Virus record (IMG/VR): IMGVR_UViG_3300046808_000337
Location: 1 to 64,000 of that record
Length of the DNA stretch: 64,000 bases
Strand: one strand, 5' to 3'
From: a virus
In this document: positions 36,072-41,936 of the stretch, piece after piece
How positions within the stretch are numbered: the stretch's first letter is position 1
Layout: each line of letters begins with the position of its first letter
Program-made: the position numbers and the translations under genes
The notes under the pieces: generated by a model
The model's database searches: none
Seen by the model: the letters and a program-made list of their open reading frames with translations, nothing else
What the model was told of the DNA's origin: nothing

Positions 36072-36230
36072 TTATTTTTTACAGCCACAATCGTGATCGC
36101 CCTTGGCCTCCTTAGCCATACGGGCCTCCATCTCCTCCTGGGCCATTCTATAGCGGTTCTTTACCATCTGTCTTGCTGGGGTGTATCTGCCAAACATGTT
36201 GGCCGTATAGTCCTGCGATGCGTATCTCAT
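36072..36230 (-). CDS. Small protein with YASQDY N-terminus and cysteine/histidine tail, 52 aa
   Basis: The protein MRYASQDYTANMFGRYTPAR continues as a charged helix (MVKNRYRMAQEEMEARMAKE) and ends DHDCGCKK, a potential metal-binding tail. It is the first gene of the minus cluster, with a promoter at 36243-36272. It shares its N-terminus with the downstream 123-residue protein. Confidence 0.6.
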   Translation of the reverse strand: MRYASQDYTANMFGRYTPARQMVKNRYRMAQEEMEARMAKEAKGDHDCGCKK

Positions 36231-36242
36231 GGCTTTTTTTTA

Positions 36243-36272
36243 CAAATATATGCAAGGTCGTCAATTATCCAA
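36243..36272 (-). promoter_or_regulatory. Minus-strand promoter of the small basic gene cluster
   Basis: On the minus strand TTG (36270-36272), 19 bases and TATATTTG (36243-36250) match the Bacteroidota promoter. Three phased TAGACATT repeats lie directly upstream of the -33 box. The leader would be about 12 bases. Confidence 0.75.
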
Positions 36273-36273
36273 A
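36265..36273 (+). promoter_or_regulatory. Near-DnaA box
   Basis: TTATCCAAA differs by one base from the DnaA box TTATCCACA. A second near match, TTATCAACA, lies at 37144-37152. Single sites of this kind occur by chance, so the call is weak; it is listed because this genome encodes a DnaA domain IV-like protein. Confidence 0.3.
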
Positions 36274-36276
36274 TTT

Positions 36277-36304
36277 TAGACATTCCTAGACATTTTTAGA
36301 CATT
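36277..36304. repeat. Three 10-bp phased TAGACATT iterons
   Basis: TAGACATT occurs at 36277, 36287 and 36297, a precise 10-bp spacing that places each copy on the same face of the helix. They flank the promoter of the small basic gene cluster and lie at the edge of the gene-free region. They could bind a replication initiator or a regulator. Confidence 0.65.
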
Positions 36305-37164
36305 TCGTAAACTATCCCGGGTTGGGGTCCCCCCCTAGTCCCCCCCGCGAGAAAAAATTTCCCGAAGTCGATATGGCAAACGGGGTGGGGTCGAATACGT
36401 TCCACGTGGAACATCGGCACCCGCCTCGCTCGCTTGCTTGCCTAGGCTCGGGAGAAAGTAAAGTATTATGTACAGCTATAACATAGGGTATTCTTGGTAT
36501 CCCATCGGTGGACAAAGTAGACTAACATACTGATAACCAACCACATACCGCAAGAATAACTTGTAGTGCTACGTTTATGCATGCGGTTATCTATACGAAA
36601 TGCAGCCCGCTCCCCTGTATTTAACTTATCATTAACAGGCCTGTGCCGTCTGCCCTGTGGCCCGCGTGTTTAGTTAATGCCCTGTTAATTCGAGGCCTAA
36701 CATGCTGAGAATCAACTGCTTGGGCCAGATTCTGCCTTATTTAGAACCATTCCAAATAGCATTTTGAGGGGGCATAGAGGCATTATCTCGGGCTCGGATG
36801 TATGTAGATACCACCTAGGGCGAGAAAGTCGATTTAAAGCAATTTCCGCGTGTTTACAGGGGTTCTAGCAGGCCCGCTCTTTTTGGTTAGGGCAACCTAG
36901 CTCGGGAAGGCCTAATGTGCGGGCGCGCATGAGTGCTTTGTATGCCTATTGGCTAGTTTGTGCCGGTGCTTTGTGTGTCTCTATAGGGATCTATGGGAGG
37001 GCCTTGTGTGGGACTGCCCGCGCTCGGGGCTAGGTTTGCAGTGTTAACTGCTATGAGAACCAATAAGTTAGGTGGGAATTTCCCCAAATATAGGGTATGT
37101 TGGCCCCATATCCAAATATACCCTTAACTTTTTTGTACACTGATTATCAACACGTTACATTAAA
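36305..37164. other. Gene-free region, possible replication origin / partition region
   Basis: No convincing gene is found in about 860 bases between divergent operons. It has two C7 runs (36330-36350), a parS-like palindrome, and hairpins such as GGGTATG / CATATCC near 37092-37113. Composition differs from the flanking coding regions, with many AGGCCT-type and GTTAAT-type words. Together with iterons and near-DnaA boxes this makes it the best origin candidate in the window, but origin function is inference. Confidence 0.5.
36398..36413. promoter_or_regulatory. parS-like palindrome
   Basis: CGTTCCACGTGGAACA matches the classical bacterial parS sequence TGTTCCACGTGGAACA at 15 of 16 positions, and its central 14 bases are a perfect palindrome. 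parS is the loading site of ParB in chromosome and plasmid segregation. No ParB-like gene is visible in this window, so the site might recruit host ParB or a phage protein encoded elsewhere. Confidence 0.6.
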
Positions 37165-37165
37165 A
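37133..37165 (+). promoter_or_regulatory. Possible promoter of the large structured RNA
   Basis: TTG followed by about 20 bases and TACATTAA (two bases off the TAnnTTTG consensus) lies upstream of the structured RNA. A perfect hairpin TTATGT-TATG-ACATAA follows immediately. The promoter match is imperfect; the coordinates are approximate. Confidence 0.35.
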
Positions 37166-37620
37166 ACATTATGTTATGACATAAAAAGTGTTACTGAAAT
37201 GTTAATGTCGAGCTCACAGCGAGCAGACCCCCCCATCTTTGCCCTGTTCAACGGAACAACAGCTGTACTGACCATGTATCTACCATACACAGCGCAGTTG
37301 CACGGGGGTCGCATCCGAGACAACACGACAACTAGAGGTTATAGCCACCTAGGCAAGCGAACCAAAAGGTCGCTCATCGGCTCACTAACTGAAAAGGCAG
37401 CGCAAGCGGCTGAATGAAAGGGTGTGAGATGCAAAGGCATACGACAGATAGCGGGAACGTCGATAAAGCCCGCAGTTCTTTGAAGTACTGAGACCATGTG
37501 TGCAAAGCACGCCACCGAACAGGTGGGGAAACCGCAGGGAGGCCGATGACACCCTCTACTAGTTGCGCTGATAGCCGAAAGGACGCGCCATACATGGACT
37601 CGCAAGACAACAACTAAAAC
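37165..37620 (+). ncRNA. Large structured non-coding RNA with pseudoknot
   Basis: Long-range stems GACCCCC / GGGGGTC (37226-37232 with 37304-37310) and GGGTGT / ACACCC (37420-37425 with 37549-37554) enclose local hairpins. Those include TGTTC-AACG-GAACA, GCTGT / ACAGC, GTGTGC-AAA-GCACGC and CCACC-GAACA-GGTGG. CGAC / GTCG (37442-37445, 37459-37462) and GCGGG / CCCGC (37451-37455, 37469-37473) form an H-type pseudoknot. CC-GAAA-GG near 37575 is a GNRA-capped hairpin inside GCGC / GCGC. No ORF fits. Large phage RNAs of the GOLLD or ROOL type, which lie near tRNAs, are the closest idea, but I cannot confirm the class. Confidence 0.65.
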
Positions 37621-37671
37621 AACAACGCCACCGACGGGGTGCTCATCTAGGTTCGACTCCTAGCGTTGTTC
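37621..37671 (+). ncRNA. tRNA-like 3' element lacking a full cloverleaf
   Basis: A perfect 7-bp acceptor-like stem AACAACG / CGTTGTT encloses a hairpin CACC-GACGG-GGTG and a canonical T arm, CTAGG-TTCGACT-CCTAG. The total is 50 nt plus one unpaired base, with no anticodon arm. It ends the large structured RNA and lies 23 bp before the next start codon. It could be a processing signal (RNase P or RNase Z substrate) or a remnant of a tRNA. Confidence 0.6.
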
Positions 37672-37694
37672 TAAACTTATACACAACACAACAC

Positions 37695-38045
37695 ATGGAA
37701 ACACAGGAATTACTCAAGTCACTTAGCGGCATGCAGGTGGCTAAATTTGAAGACAACACAATCTACATGACTAACGGCATGGAGGTGCGTCACTACGTCA
37801 AACTCAACGAGTGGATAAACTTCGACTCATACGGGCGGCCCGACGATTTGGCCCTGCAAATGCAGTTGATTGTGCTATTCAACGGCGCACAGGTAATGAC
37901 ATGGGGCGCCGAGACCGAGCTAGACAACGCCTTGCTAGTGCGTTGGTGGAAACAACACTCGGCCATAGGTAGAAACAAGAGCCAAGAGGTGCAGCAGGAC
38001 CTAGGCAAGGTCGGCTACACGCTGCTAATGCAGGGCATTGACTAG
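37695..38045 (+). CDS. Small unknown protein before hammerhead 1, 116 aa
   Basis: The protein METQELLKSLSGMQVAKFED continues as a mixed alpha/beta sequence with EINFDSYGRPD-like and WWKQHSAIGRNKSQEVQQDL segments. It is the first gene of the long plus-strand operon after the structured RNA. Its stop TAG is the first G of hammerhead stem I, so the mRNA is cut 45 bases after this gene. Function is unknown. Confidence 0.65.
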   Translation: METQELLKSLSGMQVAKFEDNTIYMTNGMEVRHYVKLNEWINFDSYGRPDDLALQMQLIVLFNGAQVMTWGAETELDNALLVRWWKQHSAIGRNKSQEVQQDLGKVGYTLLMQGID

Positions 38046-38096
38046 GTAAACTGACGAGTCTTCAATAGACGAAACCGCCTGCGGGCGGTCTTTACC
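38045..38096 (+). ncRNA. Type I hammerhead ribozyme 1
   Basis: All core parts are present: stem I GGTAAA / TTTACC (38045-38050, 38091-38096), CTGACGA (38051-38057), stem II GTCT / AGAC with loop TCAAT, GAAA (38071-38074), stem III CCGCC / GGCGG closed by A-T, and the cleavage site GTC with the cut after C38090. Stem I is open to the flanks, which makes it type I. The ribozyme begins at the last base of the preceding stop codon. Compared with hammerhead 2, stems II and III covary. Confidence 0.92.
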
Positions 38097-38109
38097 AACA
38101 CACAACAGC

Positions 38110-38319
38110 ATGAAAAAACGATTCTTTTTCCGCCGCCCGTCGCAATTCTCATTCGACATGGTGGTGACAATCAACGACGACAGGCACGAAGCCAACTTCC
38201 TAGCCTCCATGGTGCGCAAGGGCTACGAGATAGTAGACACCGAGACATACCGCGCCGAGTGCGCTATGTTCGCACCATTCAGAAAGACTAGACTATCATA
38301 CGGCGGACGCAAATTCTAA
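38110..38319 (+). CDS. Small basic protein after hammerhead 1, 69 aa
   Basis: The N-terminus MKKRFFFRRPSQFSFDMVVT is strongly basic; the rest is mixed (SMVRKGYEIVDTETYRAEC). It starts 19 bases after the ribozyme cleavage site, with leader TTTACCAACACACAACAGC, so the cut defines its 5' end. No family is recognised. Confidence 0.55.
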   Translation: MKKRFFFRRPSQFSFDMVVTINDDRHEANFLASMVRKGYEIVDTETYRAECAMFAPFRKTRLSYGGRKF

Positions 38320-38338
38320 CATTAACACACAACATAAC

Positions 38339-38620
38339 ATGGAAACTACTGAAAAATTCGCTCGCATATGCAGCGCAACAAACGAGGGTATGAATGAGGG
38401 CTACCTATTCGAAGAGTCCCTCATGTATTTCATTGAGCATGAAGACGCCGAACGCTACGCAATTGAGCTAGGCTATGCCGACCTCGACGAGGCATACGAC
38501 GACGACGCGTACTGCTACACCGAATGGGACGTAGAAGACGAGCGCGAATGGTATGAGAAGCATGCCGGCCAATGGTACGAATGCACACAGGACAGCAAGA
38601 TATTAATCAACAACAACTAG
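38339..38620 (+). CDS. Acidic small protein, 93 aa
   Basis: A strongly acidic, tyrosine-rich protein (YADLDEAYDDDAYCYTEW). Acidic small early phage proteins often mimic DNA or bind basic host factors, but I do not recognise this one. It follows the previous gene with a CACAACATAAC leader, a form of the A/C-rich leader used in this operon. Confidence 0.55.
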   Translation: METTEKFARICSATNEGMNEGYLFEESLMYFIEHEDAERYAIELGYADLDEAYDDDAYCYTEWDVEDEREWYEKHAGQWYECTQDSKILINNN

Positions 38621-38625
38621 TCAGC

Positions 38626-38889
38626 ATGATACACAACGAGCACCTACAGAAAGCGGACGAACTATACGAGGTCCGCCACGACAACAACGGCAACGCTATA
38701 CACGTCTATGTAAAGGACGGCGAGGCTATCGTATTCCCCTCACTACATGACTTTGTGATGAGGGTATACTACGGACAGGAGGTCGAGCGCTTCTACCTAG
38801 ACGAGGAAGAGCTGACCGACCTGTATAACGAGAGCGCATACGACTACTACACGCTCAAGGCTAAACACGAGGCAATACAGAACAGCTAG
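38626..38889 (+). CDS. Acidic small protein, 87 aa
   Basis: I start at 38626 (MIHNEHLQKADELYEV), since the upstream frame lies within the previous gene. The protein is acidic and tyrosine-rich (EEELTDLYNESAYDYYTL), similar in style to the preceding gene product. The stop codon is part of the structured element at 38884-38929. Function is unknown. Confidence 0.55.
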   Translation: MIHNEHLQKADELYEVRHDNNGNAIHVYVKDGEAIVFPSLHDFVMRVYYGQEVERFYLDEEELTDLYNESAYDYYTLKAKHEAIQNS

Positions 38890-38929
38890 GCATGGTGGCC
38901 ATGGAGGGGTTCGCTTCCCCTCCCTAGCT
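38884..38929 (+). ncRNA. Three-way-junction-like RNA element at a stop codon
   Basis: An outer stem AGCTAGG / CCTAGCT (38884-38890, 38923-38929) includes the stop codon. It encloses a hairpin CATGG-TGG-CCATG and a hairpin GGAGGGG-ttcgctt-CCCCTCC that share one or two bases. Like the hammerheads it starts at a stop codon, but it lacks the CTGANGA and GAAA core, so it is not a hammerhead. There is no T run after it. Confidence 0.55.
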
Positions 38930-38962
38930 CTAATTTATTAACAACAATTTATATTCAACACT

Positions 38963-39886
38963 ATGAACAACAATTTCAACCTCGACAGCATGCTGTCAAC
39001 AATCGCCACAGGCGCTAAGACAATCGAAACCCTCCAAGCTACAGGCCTCGATTGGCAGGTAAACAAGGTACAACTCTACACACCCGACGGCACACCTGTC
39101 GACAGCGCATGGGCCAATCAACGAGCGGACAACGGCGCTATCCTAGGCGTAATGTCCGAGCAGTACGCAGTCTTTCAGAACGAAGAGTTGGCTGAGCTAT
39201 GCGAGGCAATCGCAGGCGAGTTTGGCTACACCATCCACAAGGGCGGCGCTCTCAACGGCGGCAAGAAGGTCTACCTACAGCTGTCAGCGGGCAGCGTTAC
39301 AGGTATCGGTGACAACAACGACCGCGTAGAAAAGTACGTGACGGCGCTCAACTCATTCGACGGCAGCAGCAGCGTTTGCTTCGGGTCCCTAGGGTACACG
39401 ATTAGCTGTCAGAACACGTTCTACCGCGCAGCCCGCGACAAGGCCATGAGCCGCGTGCGCCACACCTCTAGCATGCGCGACCGAATCGAGGCAGCCAAGC
39501 ACCAAATCTTGGGTATCATCAAGGCCGACGAGAGCCTGTACGACACCTTCTTCAAGATGGCCAATGCTCAGATGACCCCCGAGATTGTACGCAGTGTGGT
39601 GCAGCAGTTGACCGACGTCGACATTACCAAGACGCCGAGCAGCATCAAGGCTGACCACAGCGCCCGCAAATTCAACATCGCAAGCGACCTGCTAGACAGC
39701 ATACGCCGCGAGACTTCATACAAGGGCGGCTCGCTATGGGGACTGATGAGCGGGGTTACTCACTACACCACTCACAAAGCCTCCGCTCCTAACCGCGAGA
39801 ATGGCCGTATCGAGGCTAAGATGACAGGCAACGCAGGTTCAATGGACGCGCAGGCCTTCGATATCCTAGCCAAGATTGTAGCATAG
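38963..39886 (+). CDS. DUF932 / phage-plasmid-like protein, 307 aa
   Basis: The sequence has the pattern of the DUF932 family found in phages and plasmids (ATGLDWQVNKVQLYTPDGTPV, then GVMSEQYAVFQNEELAEL, and SFDGSSSVCFGSLGYTISCQNTFYRA). Members are about 300 residues, and this length fits. The function of the family is unknown; it is often linked to replication or plasmid/phage maintenance. Its stop TAG is the first G of hammerhead 2, so this gene and the three before it lie between the two ribozymes. Confidence 0.8.
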   Translation: MNNNFNLDSMLSTIATGAKTIETLQATGLDWQVNKVQLYTPDGTPVDSAWANQRADNGAILGVMSEQYAVFQNEELAELCEAIAGEFGYTIHKGGALNGGKKVYLQLSAGSVTGIGDNNDRVEKYVTALNSFDGSSSVCFGSLGYTISCQNTFYRAARDKAMSRVRHTSSMRDRIEAAKHQILGIIKADESLYDTFFKMANAQMTPEIVRSVVQQLTDVDITKTPSSIKADHSARKFNIASDLLDSIRRETSYKGGSLWGLMSGVTHYTTHKASAPNRENGRIEAKMTGNAGSMDAQAFDILAKIVA

Positions 39887-39945
39887 GTAAACTGATGAGA
39901 CTTCAGTAGTCGAAACCACGGGGCCCTGTCCCTGTGGTCTTTACC
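39886..39945 (+). ncRNA. Type I hammerhead ribozyme 2
   Basis: Stem I GGTAAA / TTTACC (39886-39891, 39940-39945) is identical to that of hammerhead 1. CTGATGA (39892-39898), stem II GACT / AGTC with loop TCAGT, GAAA (39912-39915), and stem III CCACGGGG / CCCTGTGG closed by A-T lead to the cleavage site GTC (cut after C39939). Stem II differs from copy 1 by compensatory changes (GTCT/AGAC versus GACT/AGTC), as does stem III. It begins at the last base of the DUF932 stop codon. Confidence 0.92.
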
Positions 39946-39955
39946 AACAACTTAT

Positions 39956-40201
39956 ATGAACACAATGTACGTCATCAAGATTACGCGCACGACATCGGGA
40001 GAGGTGACCCTGCGCAAGGAAGTCAGCGGCTACACTAGGGCCTACAACCTATTCACGGAGCTATGCGACATGCACGGCTACGACATCCAAGAGAACCCCA
40101 TGGAGGGCGGCTACCTAGCGGGCGGCCACAGCCACGACTTCATCATCGAGCTGTACGAGCCTAGCGACGACAACGAAGAAACTCAATACGAACCCTTTTA
40201 A
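39956..40201 (+). CDS. Small acidic protein after hammerhead 2, 81 aa
   Basis: The protein MNTMYVIKITRTTSGEVTL is mixed alpha/beta with an acidic C-terminus (YEPSDDNEETQYE). It starts 16 bases after the ribozyme cleavage site (leader TTTACCAACAACTTAT). A second ATG at 39965 is possible. Function is unknown. Confidence 0.55.
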   Translation: MNTMYVIKITRTTSGEVTLRKEVSGYTRAYNLFTELCDMHGYDIQENPMEGGYLAGGHSHDFIIELYEPSDDNEETQYEPF

Positions 40202-40213
40202 CAACACCAAATC

Positions 40214-40381
40214 ATGAAGACTAGACTAACCCTCATCGCGGTGTTTATCGCGGCCCTATGGCTCGCTTCTGACATCGACAAGCACATGCTGCTGCAAGAT
40301 TGTGTGCAGCAAACCGACGGCAGCGACGCTGCATGCGACAGCTGCTACTACGTAATCTACGGAGCATACCCAACCCACTAA
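40214..40381 (+). CDS. Small exported or membrane-anchored protein, 55 aa
   Basis: The N-terminus MKTRLTLIAVFIAALWLASD is a signal-peptide-like sequence. Four cysteines follow (DC, AACDSC), which suggests disulphide bonds outside the cytoplasm. The gene is preceded by ACAACACCAAATC, a variant of the operon leader. Function is unknown; envelope-targeted phage proteins often modify the host surface. Confidence 0.55.
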   Translation: MKTRLTLIAVFIAALWLASDIDKHMLLQDCVQQTDGSDAACDSCYYVIYGAYPTH

Positions 40382-40393
40382 ACCCACAGCAAC

Positions 40394-40549
40394 ATGGCAA
40401 ACTACCAATCAGCAATCGACGCTGCAAAGCAGCAGCAGGCAATCGACGAGGTTACAAACTTCATCGAGTACTTCACGTCCGACGACGACTTCCGCATCAT
40501 GATGCAGCAGTCTCTACAGGACTACATGAACCACGTTTGGAAACCATAA
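40394..40549 (+). CDS. Small glutamine-rich protein, 51 aa
   Basis: MANYQSAIDAAKQQQAIDEV is followed by a helical acidic stretch (NFIEYFTSDDDFRIMMQQSL). The leader is CACAGCAAC, the common form in this operon. Function is unknown. Confidence 0.5.
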   Translation: MANYQSAIDAAKQQQAIDEVTNFIEYFTSDDDFRIMMQQSLQDYMNHVWKP

Positions 40550-40562
40550 ACACAACAGCAAC

Positions 40563-40766
40563 ATGACAACTCAGCAAATTAAACAGCGCCTCCTGTTCAT
40601 CATTGAGGACGCAAACAGGCTCATGCAGCACATCGAATCGGGCAACGGCATGCAAGACCCTACGGCCTTTGCCGACAGCGGGTGGACTCACCTGTCTAAC
40701 ATTCAGATAGCCGCCGACCCCGAGGACACCGAGTCCGACCAATGGAAAAAAGAATCATTAAACTAA
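40563..40766 (+). CDS. Small protein, MTTQ-type start, 67 aa
   Basis: MTTQQIKQRLLFIIEDANRL is followed by an acidic end (PEDTESDQWKKE). The leader ACACAACAGCAAC and the start ATGACAACTCAG are the same as those of the next gene at 40781, suggesting duplicated 5' ends. Function is unknown. Confidence 0.55.
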   Translation: MTTQQIKQRLLFIIEDANRLMQHIESGNGMQDPTAFADSGWTHLSNIQIAADPEDTESDQWKKESLN

Positions 40767-40780
40767 ACACAACAGCAACA

Positions 40781-40921
40781 ATGACAACTCAGAAACTCAC
40801 AGCAGACACTATCGACAGACTGATAGGCCGCACCATTCACAGCGCAGGCGACAATTGGATACAGCTAGACAACGGCATCCGAATCTATCTAGACGACAGC
40901 GAAATCGAACACCTTAATTAA
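40781..40921 (+). CDS. Small protein, MTTQ-type start, 46 aa
   Basis: The protein MTTQKLTADTIDRLIGRTIH continues SAGDNWIQLDNGIRIYLDDS. The region from the leader through the first four codons is nearly identical to that of the gene at 40563, while the remainder differs. Likely a small beta-rich domain. Function is unknown. Confidence 0.55.
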   Translation: MTTQKLTADTIDRLIGRTIHSAGDNWIQLDNGIRIYLDDSEIEHLN

Positions 40922-40928
40922 CAACAGC

Positions 40929-41102
40929 ATGAAACAAGAGTACATGGGTATCAGCGGCAAGGTTAGCCATGACCCAGAATTAAGCAAGCAGTACAACGCC
41001 CTGCTACAGAAGCTAGGCACGGAAGGTATGCTCGTCCTCATCGAACGATGGATGGACGACAGCGACCTGCAATCAATCATCGCATACGACGACAACTACT
41101 AA
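40929..41102 (+). CDS. Small unknown protein, 57 aa
   Basis: MKQEYMGISGKVSHDPELSK continues as a helical part (NALLQKLGTEGMLVLIERWM) and an acidic end. The leader is TAATTAACAACAGC, seven bases after the previous stop. Function is unknown. Confidence 0.5.
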   Translation: MKQEYMGISGKVSHDPELSKQYNALLQKLGTEGMLVLIERWMDDSDLQSIIAYDDNY

Positions 41103-41121
41103 ACACAACAACAACAGCAAC

Positions 41122-41358
41122 ATGAAGACCTTATTTCTATTGGCAGCGCTTGCCATACAACAGCTAACAGCCGACGTTAAATTCCGCGAGATGCAAGACG
41201 ACGGCACAATCGTGTACGAGGGGCAAGACCCCGACACGGGACGAGACTTGTACATGATCATGCTGCCGGACAGCAGCGTGGCCCACTACGCATACCGCGA
41301 GGAGGCCATAGAGTACATCAAGACAGGCACATTCAAATACAACGACTTCATTAAATAA
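41122..41358 (+). CDS. Small exported protein, 78 aa
   Basis: The N-terminus MKTLFLLAALAIQQLTAD is a plausible signal peptide with a cleavage after LTA. The rest is a small alpha/beta protein (DDGTIVYEGQDPDTGRDLYM). It may be a second envelope-targeted product in this operon, along with those at 40214 and 41682. The leader is ACAACAACAACAGCAAC. Confidence 0.55.
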   Translation: MKTLFLLAALAIQQLTADVKFREMQDDGTIVYEGQDPDTGRDLYMIMLPDSSVAHYAYREEAIEYIKTGTFKYNDFIK

Positions 41359-41365
41359 CAACAAC

Positions 41366-41674
41366 ATGAGAAAGATTACAGCACAGGCAGTGCAAGCCTT
41401 TGAAAATGCAACCCCATTCAAGAACGGCAACACACAGGTTGAAGTGACACCCAACTGCACAATCTTGAAACTATTTGGCAACCCCATAGCATACCGGTAC
41501 AACGACCCCGAGCGCACACTCAGCATAACCAACTGCGGGTGGCCTACAGACACGACGCGAGAGAGACTCAACGGCATAGAAGGCGTGAGTGTATCGCAGT
41601 CCGCAGGCAAGTGGTACCTCAACGGCGTTGAGTGGGACGGCAATCTAATCGATGTAAACGTAAAACCAATATAA
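41366..41674 (+). CDS. Small unknown protein, 102 aa
   Basis: A beta-rich protein (NGNTQVEVTPNCTILKLFGN, SVSQSAGKWYLNGVEWDGNL). Leader AATAACAACAAC, start 7 bases after the preceding stop. It may be a small beta-barrel or ligand-binding domain. No family is recognised. Confidence 0.55.
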   Translation: MRKITAQAVQAFENATPFKNGNTQVEVTPNCTILKLFGNPIAYRYNDPERTLSITNCGWPTDTTRERLNGIEGVSVSQSAGKWYLNGVEWDGNLIDVNVKPI

Positions 41675-41681
41675 CAGCAAC

Positions 41682-41870
41682 ATGAACAGACAAGACAGAC
41701 TCAGAAAGTACGACCGCATTATGTCGGCTGTAGTTGTAGCAATCGTGCTCACCATGCTCCTAGCATCCTGCACAGCCCCACGGGGCCTTGGCTACCAAGA
41801 CCACCTGCGCTCAACACCTAGCAACAATTGGGTACGCCACGACAACGGCGGATGCGGGTGGAACAATTAA
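41682..41870 (+). CDS. Small lipoprotein, 62 aa
   Basis: An N-terminal basic segment and hydrophobic stretch end in the lipobox LASC, with the lipid-carrying cysteine at residue 30. The mature part is glycine/asparagine-rich (RGLGYQDHLRSTPSNN) and contains another cysteine near the end. Its architecture is common among Bacteroidota outer-membrane lipoproteins. In phages such proteins can block superinfection; here that is inference. Confidence 0.65.
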   Translation: MNRQDRLRKYDRIMSAVVVAIVLTMLLASCTAPRGLGYQDHLRSTPSNNWVRHDNGGCGWNN

Positions 41871-41883
41871 CATTCACTAACAA

Positions 41884-41918
41884 GCGGGTGCAGTATGCGG
41901 CAGGTATATTGCACCCGC
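41884..41918 (+). ncRNA. Hairpin with 17-nt loop
   Basis: A perfect 9-bp stem GCGGGTGCA / TGCACCCGC encloses a 17-nt loop with a GCAGG core. It lies 13 bases after the lipoprotein stop and 18 bases before the next start, with TCTAAAC after it. A 12-bp hairpin with the same loop length and GCAGG core follows SSB at 29793. No T run is present. Confidence 0.6.
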
Positions 41919-41936
41919 AATCTAAACACTAACAAC

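Noticed and set aside
36330-36350. C-rich tracts as cohesive-end site
   Set aside because: Two C7 runs alone are not evidence for a cos site; no nick-site symmetry or terminase site is recognisable.
37097-37417. A 106-residue open frame within the gene-free region
   Set aside because: It overlaps the strongly paired RNA, has no normal start context, and its composition looks like translated non-coding sequence.
37561-37592. CTGATA ... CCGAAAGG as a possible third hammerhead
   Set aside because: The core reads CTGATAG instead of CTGANGA and there is no NUH cleavage site with paired stem I, so it is only a GNRA-capped hairpin of the large RNA.
37165-37671. tmRNA or RNase P RNA
   Set aside because: The T-arm-like end and the pseudoknot suggest tmRNA, but no tag reading frame and no 5' acceptor/D half with the usual tmRNA sequence are seen. 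RNase P core sequences are also absent.
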